Positions 1 through 6,968 of a stretch of DNA of 12,042 bases are shown here, in pieces. Under the pieces are notes generated by a model. That model did no database searches. It was not told the DNA's origin and saw only the letters and a program-made list of their open reading frames with translations. This DNA comes from Synergistaceae bacterium (lineage in GTDB: Bacteria > Synergistota > Synergistia > Synergistales > Synergistaceae): positions 1-12,042 of the forward strand of contig JAUNNW010000033.1 of assembly GCA_030531285.1 (NCBI GenBank). The letters are read 5' to 3'. Made by a program: the position numbers and the translations under genes. How positions within the stretch are numbered: position 1 is the stretch's first letter; every line of letters starts with the position of its first letter.

Positions 1-1753
1 TGGCACCGGAAACTGCGACTATGTTGCGGATTACTTTTCCGCCGCTGCCTATTACATCACGGATCTTCTCAGGGTCAATAGACATTGTTATAATTTTAGG
101 GGCTGTCGGCGCTATTTCAGGGCGAGGTTCGCTGATTGCCGCGTCCATTATGTCAAGTATCTGCATTCTGCCTTTTTTAGCCTGCGCAAGAGCTTCGACA
201 AGTACCTGGCGCGTGATGCCGCCTGCTTTGTTGTCCATTTGAAGCGCGGTAATGCCGTCGCGCGTGCCCGCAACTTTGAAATCCATGTCTCCGTAGTGGT
301 CTTCAAGCCCCTGAATGTCTGTAAGAATGTTGTAATTTTTGCCGTCTGAAACAAGCCCCATTGCAATTCCTGCAACCTGTTTTTTGATGGGCACTCCCGC
401 TGCCATCATTGAAAGGCTTCCGCTGCATACGCTTGCCATTGAACTTGAGCCGTTTGACTCAAGAATGTCCGACACCTGACGGACAACGTACGGAAAATCT
501 TCTTCTGCAGGGAACATCGGACGAAGCGCGCGCTCTGCCAAAGCGCCGTGTCCTATTTCACGACGGCCTGGGCCTCTCATAGGCTTAATTTCGCCGACTG
601 AATACGGCGGGAAATTGTAGTGAAGAATAAATCTTTTCGCAGGTTCGTCAAGTTTGAGCCCGTCAAGAATCTGATCGTCAGCGCCAATCATTCCAAGCGT
701 CGTTACGCCAAGCGACTGGGTTTCACCGCGCGTAAAGAGCGCGGAACCATGCGTCATTGTGAGAATGTCTATTTCGCAGGTAATTTTGCGAAGTTCGTCC
801 ATCGCGCGCCCGTCAGAACGTTTTCTTTCGTCAAGAAGCAGATTGCGGACGTTGTCTTTCACCATGCCTTCCATAACCGTGGCAATGTATTTTTCAGAGT
901 CGGGATGGCTTTCGGCAAAATGATCTTCTGCCTTTTGCTGAGCTTCGGCAAGCGCTGTTCCGCGCGCCATTTTTTCATGAATCTGAACAGCTTCGCAGAT
1001 GTCTTTTTCTACGTTTTCTTTCATCCAGCTGTCGATTTCTTCAATTTTCTGCGGCTCAGGAAGCACAACTTTCGTTTTGCCGACTTTTGCGCAGATTTCG
1101 TCTATGAAATCAACGATTTTAACAATAGCTTCGCTTGCAAGTTCAAGCGCGTCAACCATTTTGTCTTCGGTAAGTTCGTTTGCGCCTGCTTCAACCATGG
1201 TAATTCCGCCGCGATGCCCCGCAACCGTCAAATCAAGCGTGCTGCGCGGCATATCCGCTTCATCGGGATTCACAACAAGTTCTCCGTCAAGGCAGCCTAT
1301 GCGAACAGCGCCTATTGGCCCATTCCACGGAATATCCGACATCGCCAGCGCAAGCGAAGCGCCGTTAATGCCAAGAATATTAGCCGGATTGACCTGGTCA
1401 ACCGACATAACTGTCGCGACAACGTGTACGTCATTTCTCATCCAGTCTTCGAAAAGAGAACGGATTGAACGGTCAATCACGCGTCCGCTGAGCGTCGCCG
1501 CTTCAGACGGACGACCTTCTCTTTTGATGAAGCCTCCCGGAACTTTGCCTGCGGCATAATAACGTTCTTCGTAATCGACAAGCAGCGGGAAGAAATCAAG
1601 ACCTTCCCTTGCCTTTGACGACATAACAGCCGTCACCAATACTTCCGTGTTGCCGTGCCTTGCCAAAACTGCTGCGTTTGCCTGTTTTGCAAGGCGTCCA
1701 GTTTCGAATGCGAGCTTCTTTCCGTAAAAGTCAAGCTCAAAAATCTCTTTCAT
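1..1753 (-). CDS. pnp: Polyribonucleotide nucleotidyltransferase (PNPase), 3' end missing
   Basis: PNPase is the phosphorolytic 3'-5' exoribonuclease of mRNA decay and RNA quality control, a cytoplasmic trimer. About 584 residues are visible; the frame is open to the left edge, so most of the KH domain and all of the S1 domain lie outside (the family is usually about 700 residues). The first RNase PH-like core is recognised by VDYEERYYAAGKVPGGFIKR near residue 60. The second core carries GRREIGHG near residue 395 (phosphate-binding arginines and histidine) and EDHYGDMDFKVAG near residue 487, which contains the two metal-binding aspartates of the E. coli enzyme. A KH GxxG loop (IGSGGK) lies near residue 568. 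The ATG at 1751-1753 follows an AGGAGG 11 bases upstream (1765-1770 on the plus strand). It lies directly downstream of rpsO, the widespread rpsO-pnp order, behind an intrinsic terminator. No lesion is seen. Confidence 0.97.
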   Translation of the reverse strand, partial: MKEIFELDFYGKKLAFETGRLAKQANAAVLARHGNTEVLVTAVMSSKAREGLDFFPLLVDYEERYYAAGKVPGGFIKREGRPSEAATLSGRVIDRSIRSLFEDWMRNDVHVVATVMSVDQVNPANILGINGASLALAMSDIPWNGPIGAVRIGCLDGELVVNPDEADMPRSTLDLTVAGHRGGITMVEAGANELTEDKMVDALELASEAIVKIVDFIDEICAKVGKTKVVLPEPQKIEEIDSWMKENVEKDICEAVQIHEKMARGTALAEAQQKAEDHFAESHPDSEKYIATVMEGMVKDNVRNLLLDERKRSDGRAMDELRKITCEIDILTMTHGSALFTRGETQSLGVTTLGMIGADDQILDGLKLDEPAKRFILHYNFPPYSVGEIKPMRGPGRREIGHGALAERALRPMFPAEEDFPYVVRQVSDILESNGSSSMASVCSGSLSMMAAGVPIKKQVAGIAMGLVSDGKNYNILTDIQGLEDHYGDMDFKVAGTRDGITALQMDNKAGGITRQVLVEALAQAKKGRMQILDIMDAAISEPRPEIAPTAPKIITMSIDPEKIRDVIGSGGKVIRNIVAVSGA

Positions 1754-1808
1754 CTGTCCTTTTTCCTCCTGTTTTCAACTTCAACCGCAAGATAATACCA
1801 CAAAAATG

Positions 1809-1839
1809 AAAAAAAACGAAGGCTTTTAAGCCCTCGTTT
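1809..1839 (-). terminator. Intrinsic terminator between rpsO and pnp
   Basis: On the minus strand AACGAGGGCTT and AAGCCTTCGTT form an 11-bp stem with one G-U pair, extendable by one A-T pair. A run of eight T residues follows at once (plus-strand A run 1809-1816). This is a textbook Rho-independent terminator. It lies after rpsO and before pnp, so it probably ends most rpsO transcripts and lets a fraction read into pnp, as at E. coli rpsO-pnp. No obvious separate pnp promoter was recognised between it and the pnp ATG. Confidence 0.88.
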
Positions 1840-1853
1840 GCAAAATTTGCCAT

Positions 1854-1872
1854 TTTTACCGCTTCGGTAAAA
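1854..1872 (-). other. Stem-loop abutting the rpsO stop codon
   Basis: TTTTACC and GGTAAAA form a perfect 7-bp inverted repeat around a 5-base loop, starting at the base right after the rpsO TGA. It lacks a following T run on the minus strand, so it is not itself a good terminator. It may protect the rpsO 3' end or act as a processing site together with the terminator just downstream; that role is inference. Confidence 0.5.
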
Positions 1873-2139
1873 TCAGTGGCGGAGTCCGAGACGTTTGATG
1901 AGGCTCTGATAGCGGCTGAAATCTCTGCTTTTGAGGTACTGAAGAAGCTTGCGGCGTTTGCCGACAAGTATGAGAAGCCCGCGTCCTGAATGAAAATCTT
2001 TTTTGTGGATTTTCATGTGTTCCGTAAGCTCTCTGATACGCGCCGTGAGGATAGCAACCTGAACTTCCGTTGAGCCGGTGTCGCCCTCATGCGTCTTGTA
2101 CTCTTCGATGATAACTTTTTTCTTCTCCTGATCGATCAT
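1873..2139 (-). CDS. rpsO: 30S ribosomal protein S15
   Basis: This 88-residue protein matches the usual length of S15, which binds 16S rRNA early in assembly of the small-subunit platform. Family signatures are GDTGSTEVQVAILTARI near residues 20-36, KDFHSGRGLLILVGKRRKLL in the middle and the C-terminal IKRLGLRH. The ATG at 2137-2139 was chosen because AGGAG lies 8 bases upstream and the protein then starts at the normal S15 N-terminus; an in-frame ATG 19 codons upstream would add an atypical extension. One small oddity is HSGRG where most family members have HSRRG or HSHRG. S15 represses its own mRNA in several bacteria, and the long leader here would allow this, but no conserved regulatory fold was recognised. 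The downstream neighbour is pnp. Confidence 0.97.
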   Translation of the reverse strand: MIDQEKKKVIIEEYKTHEGDTGSTEVQVAILTARIRELTEHMKIHKKDFHSGRGLLILVGKRRKLLQYLKSRDFSRYQSLIKRLGLRH

Positions 2140-2226
2140 TTCAATCACTCCTGTAGGCCATTTTCGCCTGATGTCCAAGAACACAGAAGAGCGCACTAAA
2201 CGCCAATCCGTGTAAAAGGCTTGGAT

Positions 2227-2255
2227 ATATTATCAGATTTTGCCGAACATGGCAA
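2227..2255 (-). promoter_or_regulatory. Probable sigma-70 promoter for rpsO(-pnp)
   Basis: On the minus strand a TTGCCA -35 box (plus 2250-2255) is separated by exactly 17 bases from a TAATAT -10 box (plus 2227-2232). The -10 box is preceded by TGA, giving an extended -10 element. Transcription would start near 2220, leaving a leader of about 80 bases before rpsO. The 155-base gap between the GT-C gene and rpsO supports a fresh start here instead of simple read-through. Confidence 0.7.
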
Positions 2256-2294
2256 GCCTAAAATTTTGTTCCCCTGTAAGCGCTGACTGCTTTG

Positions 2295-3989
2295 TCAGTA
2301 GCTTATTCTCTGCAGGTGGTATATGTTTCCGTCTTCGTCGCCTTCACTGCGTCCGAGAGGCGTTCTTGAAATGTTGTAGTTTTGTATCTCCGGATTAAGC
2401 TGCTCCATAAACACGTCAGTGTTTATTCCGTTTTGTCTGGCAATACAGATTACAAGTTTGTTTGTTCGCTGATCCGCAAGCAAGGCTCTTAATTTGCCTA
2501 TGTTTTCGCTGAAAGCCTCGACAGGAAAAATTGTCAGGCTTCTGTAATGCGAAAGATAATACATATCCTTAGGAATAAGGTTGATGTAAAAGCACAGGCA
2601 GTCTGAATCGCCGAACAGTTGCTGCGTGAAAAGATGCTGGCGGTATTCCCCGTACAGAAATCTGCTGTTCCAATCCGTGCATAACCAACTTCCCGCGGTA
2701 ACAGACAACGCAAGAAAAACAGTCAGGCATTTGGCGATTCTGCCGCTCAGCAGACTGTCAAGCACCGTAAAAACAGCGGCAGAAATTACACAAAGACATA
2801 CTGCAAAAATTGGGTACATATATTTTATGTCGCCGTACACGCCTTCGTTCAAAATAGGCGTAAGCTTTGACACAATCAGAAAATAGGCTGTAACGGAAAT
2901 CAGCGCCGGCATATACTTTTTAAGCGCCGACGGAGGTATTTTGTCTTTCAAAATAACTTTGTCTTTTTTTATGGCATATACGGCGGCAAAAATGGCAGCA
3001 GCAACAGACGGCAGCAGCATATTGCCGAAAAGCTCCCCGCTGATTGTCTGCCAGTAGGCAGACAGGCGCAGAGGATAATCAGCCAGCGACATAACGTTGG
3101 GCATAAATTCCGAGGTGCCGCGCGCCCCATGAAAAATATGCGTATAAATCGCGGGAAATACCGCACATGCGGCAAGTCCGCCGCAAATCTGCGCCGCGCT
3201 GAAATACGCCGTTCCTTTCCGGTCTCTGCCGCAAAGGCGTTGTATTCCGAATACTATTGAAAGCAGAACCATATAAAACACACAGTAATAGTGCGTCAGC
3301 GCACCGAGAAACGTTACAACGGCAATTCTCACGCAGAATTTATGTGTAATATCCTGATCTGTCTGCTTTAAGAACAAATAGGTCTGGAGCGTGACAAAAA
3401 ACGTTGCCATCACGTACATTCTCAGGCAGGCAAAGGAATTCAGCATAGCCGAAGAAAACACGAGCATAAGGGAAACGGCTGAAAGTATGAATTTACTGTC
3501 AGTAAGCTGCCTGACAAGTTTTCTTGATACAAAAAGTATTCCAAGCGCAAACAGCAGGTTTATCACTCCTGCAAACCACATGGAAAAGGCGCCGGGGAAG
3601 AAAGAACATACTGTGTGCAACAGCGTATAATAAAGCGGCGGGTGTGTGTCGTCCGCCTGATTTTTCCACACGTTGGCGTAATTAAAACGTCCGCCCTGCG
3701 GCACGGCGTTCACGCGCGCAAACGCGGATGAGGCAGGAATATAGGGAACACCTGGCGCAATTTTCATTCTTGTCTCATTGCCAATGACATTTTCAGCCAG
3801 ATAGTTCATTTTTACTTCAACTTCGTTATTATTGGCAAGGCAATAGGAAAGAAGTTCGTCCTGAAAGTATGCCGCCTTATGCGACAGCGTAAAAATTATC
3901 AGAACCGCAAAAAGCACGTAGAGAAAAACAGCGCTTGCTTTATCCTTAAAAACATCTCCAAAATCACTGCCGCTGTTTGTATTTTTCAT
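2295..3989 (-). CDS. GT-C fold membrane glycosyltransferase (ArnT/PMT-like)
   Basis: This 564-residue protein has many hydrophobic segments, the first at about residues 19-37. The Asp-Glu pair at 44-45, just after that segment, fits the catalytic or metal site in the first outer loop of GT-C enzymes. HPPLYY at 116-121, a following LRMYVMATFF segment and LTHYYCVF are typical of the PMT_2 / RgtA-like polyprenyl-phosphate-sugar transferases. Known members move a sugar from undecaprenyl-phosphate-sugar to lipid A, O-antigen, cell-wall polymers or protein on the outer face of the inner membrane. The acceptor and sugar here cannot be read from sequence. The ATG at 3987-3989 lies 4 bases after the stop of the GT2 gene and has AGGTGAGG just upstream. 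The pairing with a GtrB/ArnC-like enzyme makes a two-step module likely: the GT2 charges the lipid and this protein spends it. Confidence 0.85.
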   Translation of the reverse strand: MKNTNSGSDFGDVFKDKASAVFLYVLFAVLIIFTLSHKAAYFQDELLSYCLANNNEVEVKMNYLAENVIGNETRMKIAPGVPYIPASSAFARVNAVPQGGRFNYANVWKNQADDTHPPLYYTLLHTVCSFFPGAFSMWFAGVINLLFALGILFVSRKLVRQLTDSKFILSAVSLMLVFSSAMLNSFACLRMYVMATFFVTLQTYLFLKQTDQDITHKFCVRIAVVTFLGALTHYYCVFYMVLLSIVFGIQRLCGRDRKGTAYFSAAQICGGLAACAVFPAIYTHIFHGARGTSEFMPNVMSLADYPLRLSAYWQTISGELFGNMLLPSVAAAIFAAVYAIKKDKVILKDKIPPSALKKYMPALISVTAYFLIVSKLTPILNEGVYGDIKYMYPIFAVCLCVISAAVFTVLDSLLSGRIAKCLTVFLALSVTAGSWLCTDWNSRFLYGEYRQHLFTQQLFGDSDCLCFYINLIPKDMYYLSHYRSLTIFPVEAFSENIGKLRALLADQRTNKLVICIARQNGINTDVFMEQLNPEIQNYNISRTPLGRSEGDEDGNIYHLQRISY

Positions 3990-3993
3990 AACC

Positions 3994-4938
3994 TCACCTG
4001 TCCCCGCAATTTGTTTTGTTAATTATATAAACCGGTCTGTTTTTGGTTTCCATGTATGTTTTTGCCAGATACTGCCCCAAAATGCCTGTGCAAAGCAACT
4101 GCACTCCGCCTATGGTAAGCAGAACGCACATTGTTGATGCCCAGCCCTGTATGGGATCTCCGTATATAAGTTTGCGCAAAACAACGAACATTATAGCAAG
4201 AAACGCCAAAAGACACAGCAGAACGCCAAACGCCGTCGCCAACACAAGAGGAACCGTTGAGAAGGCGATTATGCCATCAATTGCGTACACGGACAATTTC
4301 CAAAACGACCATTTCGTTTCCCCTGCCCTGCGCTCTACGTTTTCAAATTCCAGCCATTTGTTCTTAAAGCCAACCCAGCAGAAAATACCTTTGCTGAAAC
4401 GGTTGTATTCTTTCAAAGAAAGCACCGCGTTGACAAATTTCCTGTTCATAAGCCGATAATCTCTTGCGCCGTCGACAAGTTCTATTTTGGAAATTTTCGC
4501 GATCAGGCGGTAAAAACATCTCGCAAAAAACGAACGTATCGGAGGCTCGCCCTTTCGTGTTACGCGACGTGCAGCGGCAGAATCGTATCCGTCTTTTATA
4601 ACTGCTTTGTACATCTGCAAAAGGAGATACAGAGGATCCTGCAAATCAACGTCCATAACCGCCGTTAAATCGCCTGTTGCGTTCTGCAATCCGGCATATA
4701 TAGCCGCTTCCTTGCCGAAATTTCTGGAAAACGAAATATATTTTACGTTATTGTCCTTTTCCGCAAGTTCCTGCATAACCGCAAAAGTGGAGTCGTATGA
4801 GCCGTCGTCGACAAACATCAACTCAAACTCAACGCCGCTGAATTCTTCGGTTGTTTCGCGCATTTTGCAAAACTCGCGATAAAATATCGGAAGACTTTCC
4901 TGTTCGTTGTAACACGGAACAACAACTGATATTTTCAA
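3994..4938 (-). CDS. GT2 glycosyltransferase, GtrB/ArnC-like polyprenyl-phosphate sugar transferase
   Basis: The 314-residue protein has a GT-A catalytic domain followed by two C-terminal membrane segments (about 224-262 and 268-298), the plan of bactoprenol glucosyltransferase GtrB, ArnC and DPM-synthase-like enzymes. Visible motifs are VVVPCYNEQ (5-13), VDDGS (43-47), SRNFGKEAA (71-79) and DVDLQDP (96-102), which includes the metal-binding acidic residues. The likely reaction is transfer of a nucleotide-activated sugar to undecaprenyl phosphate on the cytoplasmic side. The start is a TTG at 4936-4938 whose last two bases begin the TGA of the upstream pseudouridine synthase gene (TTGA overlap), with GGAG about 8 bases upstream. 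This start leaves the conserved beta-strand at the normal distance from the N-terminus and suggests translational coupling. The sugar is unknown. Confidence 0.9.
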   Translation of the reverse strand: MKISVVVPCYNEQESLPIFYREFCKMRETTEEFSGVEFELMFVDDGSYDSTFAVMQELAEKDNNVKYISFSRNFGKEAAIYAGLQNATGDLTAVMDVDLQDPLYLLLQMYKAVIKDGYDSAAARRVTRKGEPPIRSFFARCFYRLIAKISKIELVDGARDYRLMNRKFVNAVLSLKEYNRFSKGIFCWVGFKNKWLEFENVERRAGETKWSFWKLSVYAIDGIIAFSTVPLVLATAFGVLLCLLAFLAIMFVVLRKLIYGDPIQGWASTMCVLLTIGGVQLLCTGILGQYLAKTYMETKNRPVYIINKTNCGDR

Positions 4939-5852
4939 GCCTTCTCCACCCCCTGCTCAAAATATTTTACCATATCGTCAGGCAGCGGCGCAATAAAGGC
5001 TGCCCCTGAAAGTCTGCCAAGTCTTCCGTCGTCAGGAAACACAACTTTATACGCATGAAGCAGTGTTCTTTTTGCGTTTTCTGCCGTGCCGCCATATTTT
5101 CTGTCGCCAAGCACGGGATATCCCGTTGCTGAAAAATGCGCGCGTATTTGATGCGTGCGGCCGGTAACTATGCGAACTTCCGCGCAGCTGAAACCGCCGC
5201 CCGCAAAAATTCTTTTATAAAGCGTCAGCGCCCTCTGCCCTTTTTCGTCAACCCGAACAATGTTGACGTCTCTGTCTTTCAGAAGCGGCAAATCAATTCT
5301 GCCTTCAAGCGGCAACTTCCCCTCAACTACAGCACGATAATTTTTTTCAATTTTTCTTTCGCGTATAAGTCCAGAAAGCAGTCTCTGAAATTTTCCGCTC
5401 AAAGCGGCAATGACAATACCTGATGTATTTCTGTCAAGCCGTTGGACAGTTGACGGATGGAAATCAGTTCTTTTCCATTCAAGTTCAGTCATAATACGTG
5501 TATAGACAGAATCAGCGCCTTTCACGTCAGGCTGTGTCAGAAGCCCTGCGGGCTTGTTGATTATCCAGATATTTTCGTCCCTGTATATAGTCTCAAGTTT
5601 TTTGGCGGCGCTGCTTTTATCTTCAGGCTGAAATGTTTCCTGATATGCAGGCTTGTCACTCCACGGAAGCTGCATAAACTGTCCGGCTTTCACCCTCGTA
5701 TCGGGAGAAACTTTCTTTGCATCAAGCCGCACCTCGCCTTTGCGAATCGCCTTCATTATCGCAGAAAGCGGAATCTGCGGAAAACTTGACCGAAGCAGCC
5801 GGTCAACCCTTCTGTCCTCCTGATCTTCCGTGACGTGAAACTCAAAACCCAT
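4935..5852 (-). CDS. RluC/RluD-family 23S rRNA pseudouridine synthase
   Basis: This 305-residue enzyme converts uridine to pseudouridine in RNA. An N-terminal S4-like RNA-binding segment (about 8-60, VDRLLRSSFPQIPLSAIMKA and KGEVRLDAKKV) precedes the catalytic domain. Catalytic motif II is QRLDRNTSG with the nucleophilic Asp at 140. RTHQIRAH lies at 232-239, and LLHAYKVVFP is near residue 265. Length and domain order fit RluC/RluD; whether the targets are the RluC sites or the RluD helix-69 sites cannot be decided here. The ATG at 5850-5852 lies two bases after the stop of the YhaM-like gene, and its own stop overlaps the GT2 start, so it is an internal operon gene. Confidence 0.93.
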   Translation of the reverse strand: MGFEFHVTEDQEDRRVDRLLRSSFPQIPLSAIMKAIRKGEVRLDAKKVSPDTRVKAGQFMQLPWSDKPAYQETFQPEDKSSAAKKLETIYRDENIWIINKPAGLLTQPDVKGADSVYTRIMTELEWKRTDFHPSTVQRLDRNTSGIVIAALSGKFQRLLSGLIRERKIEKNYRAVVEGKLPLEGRIDLPLLKDRDVNIVRVDEKGQRALTLYKRIFAGGGFSCAEVRIVTGRTHQIRAHFSATGYPVLGDRKYGGTAENAKRTLLHAYKVVFPDDGRLGRLSGAAFIAPLPDDMVKYFEQGVEKA

Positions 5853-5854
5853 TT

Positions 5855-6865
5855 TTATCTGTTCCAGAAACGTCTCTGCGTTGCGTTGTTCCAGTTTGAA
5901 ATTTCTTCGTTTTCTTTCATGTCCTTAATTGAATCGTGCCAGCAGAACATTCTGAAATCAAGCTCGTCAGCGGAAGAAACAATCATCGCCTCAGCAGTTT
6001 CGGGAATAACCGGAGAGCCATATTCTCTCAGTCCGTGATGACTGATTATAATATGCGCAAGCTGCAGTCTTAACTTTTCGTCAAGCGGATATTTTTCGCA
6101 CAATTTTTCAAACATTGCGTAGCCGAGCGCAACATGGTCAATAACCGCACCTTCAATCGTAATTTCAGGCATCGTGTTCATCTTGTAGGCACGGAGCTTT
6201 CCGATATCGTGAAGCAGAGCGCCGGCAACAGCTATATCCGCGTCTACTCCGTAATTTGACCGTTTCATTGCTTCCGCCTGCCCCTTTGCGCAGTCAGCTA
6301 CAGAAATTGAATGTTCGGCGAGCCCGTTGGCATACGCGTGGTGATTTGATACGGCTGCCGGCCAGCTGAAAAATTCCGACAGCATTTCGTCAGCAAAAAC
6401 GGCACGCAAAAAATCTGAAATTTCTTTTCCGCAGCCGTTCACAAGCTCTTCAAAGCGTTCTTTAAGCTTTTCGGAAGAAACCGGCGATTTCGGCATATAT
6501 TCCGCAGGCGCGAAACTCTTTTGATTTAGAAGCGTTATTTTATTGAAATTAAACTGCGGCTGCCCCTTATATTCGGCGACTTTGCCGTCTATTCCTACAG
6601 TGCAGCCCGTGATGCCGTCAATCTTTTCCTCTGACAGTTTTTCAGCGGGCATCGTGAGGTCGCAGTTGTCAGCCGAACGGTCAAACCACGCCGCGTCAGA
6701 CCAAATTTTGGCGTCAATACCTCCGAAGCTGTCTATTGCAGTCATTTCGTAATATTTTCTTCCGTTTTTGTCCGTTCTTGAAACAAGATTTCTGACGACA
6801 AAAATGGCTTTGAAAACTTCACCCGATTTAAGTTTTTTAATCTCCGGACTCGTTAAAAGCGACAT
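5855..6865 (-). CDS. YhaM/Cbf1-like 3'-5' exoribonuclease (OB fold plus HD domain)
   Basis: The 336-residue protein matches the YhaM plan: an N-terminal OB-fold nucleic-acid-binding domain (about 12-115, including FVVRNLVSRTDKNGRKYYEM) followed by a metal-dependent HD domain. Likely metal ligands are the histidines in HHAYANGLAEH (175-185), the HD pair at 219-220 in LLHDIGKL, His244, the HH pair at 276-277 and Asp300 in SSADELDFRM. B. subtilis YhaM is a Mn-dependent 3'-5' exonuclease with a minor role in RNA turnover; activity here is inferred from the family. It is the first gene of a four-gene operon, with the RluC/D-family gene starting two bases after its TAA. The ATG at 6863-6865 follows a GGGGGA purine block. 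An upstream out-of-frame ATG overlaps the leader. Confidence 0.88.
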   Translation of the reverse strand: MSLLTSPEIKKLKSGEVFKAIFVVRNLVSRTDKNGRKYYEMTAIDSFGGIDAKIWSDAAWFDRSADNCDLTMPAEKLSEEKIDGITGCTVGIDGKVAEYKGQPQFNFNKITLLNQKSFAPAEYMPKSPVSSEKLKERFEELVNGCGKEISDFLRAVFADEMLSEFFSWPAAVSNHHAYANGLAEHSISVADCAKGQAEAMKRSNYGVDADIAVAGALLHDIGKLRAYKMNTMPEITIEGAVIDHVALGYAMFEKLCEKYPLDEKLRLQLAHIIISHHGLREYGSPVIPETAEAMIVSSADELDFRMFCWHDSIKDMKENEEISNWNNATQRRFWNR

Positions 6866-6877
6866 GACTCATTCCCC

Positions 6878-6893
6878 CGTAAATTTATTTACG
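6878..6893. promoter_or_regulatory. 16-bp perfect palindrome in the leader of the YhaM operon
   Basis: CGTAAAT and ATTTACG form a perfect 7-bp inverted repeat around TT. It sits 13 bases upstream of the YhaM-like ATG, immediately before the purine-rich ribosome-binding site. It could be an operator for a dimeric regulator or an RNA hairpin that affects initiation. No known regulator motif was recognised. Confidence 0.45.
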
Positions 6894-6904
6894 TCTGATA
6901 TTTT

Positions 6905-6932
6905 ATCATACAACTAAAAATCCGCACGGTAA
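6905..6932 (-). promoter_or_regulatory. Possible promoter of the YhaM-RluC/D-GT2-GT-C operon
   Basis: On the minus strand TATGAT (plus 6905-6910) lies 16 bases from TTACCG (plus 6927-6932). The -10 is fair and the -35 weak. A start near 6898 would place the 16-bp palindrome in the first bases of the transcript. The assignment rests on position in the divergent 103-base gap as much as on the boxes. Confidence 0.4.
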
Positions 6933-6934
6933 GT

Positions 6935-6940
6935 TATAAT
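6935..6940 (+). promoter_or_regulatory. Consensus -10 box for mnmE
   Basis: A perfect TATAAT lies 28 bases upstream of the mnmE ATG, which gives a leader of about 20 bases containing the GGAGG at 6959-6963. No convincing -35 box is present 16-18 bases upstream. It partly interleaves with the putative promoter of the divergent operon. Confidence 0.55.
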
Positions 6941-6968
6941 AAATGCAGCACAAAATTCGGAGGCAGAC

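Noticed and set aside
620..1559. Long plus-strand open frames opposite pnp (one of 282 and one of 186 codons)
   Set aside because: The minus strand encodes an intact, highly conserved PNPase over the whole stretch; the plus-strand translations show no recognisable family and are shadows of its codon bias.
2241..2256. TTGCC/GGCAA inverted repeat upstream of rpsO as a terminator or operator
   Set aside because: The stem is short, lacks a following T run, and overlaps a well-spaced promoter that explains the same bases better.
2283..2298. CTGAC/GTCAG hairpin over the stop of the GT-C gene as a terminator
   Set aside because: The stem is only 5 bp and no T run follows on the minus strand.
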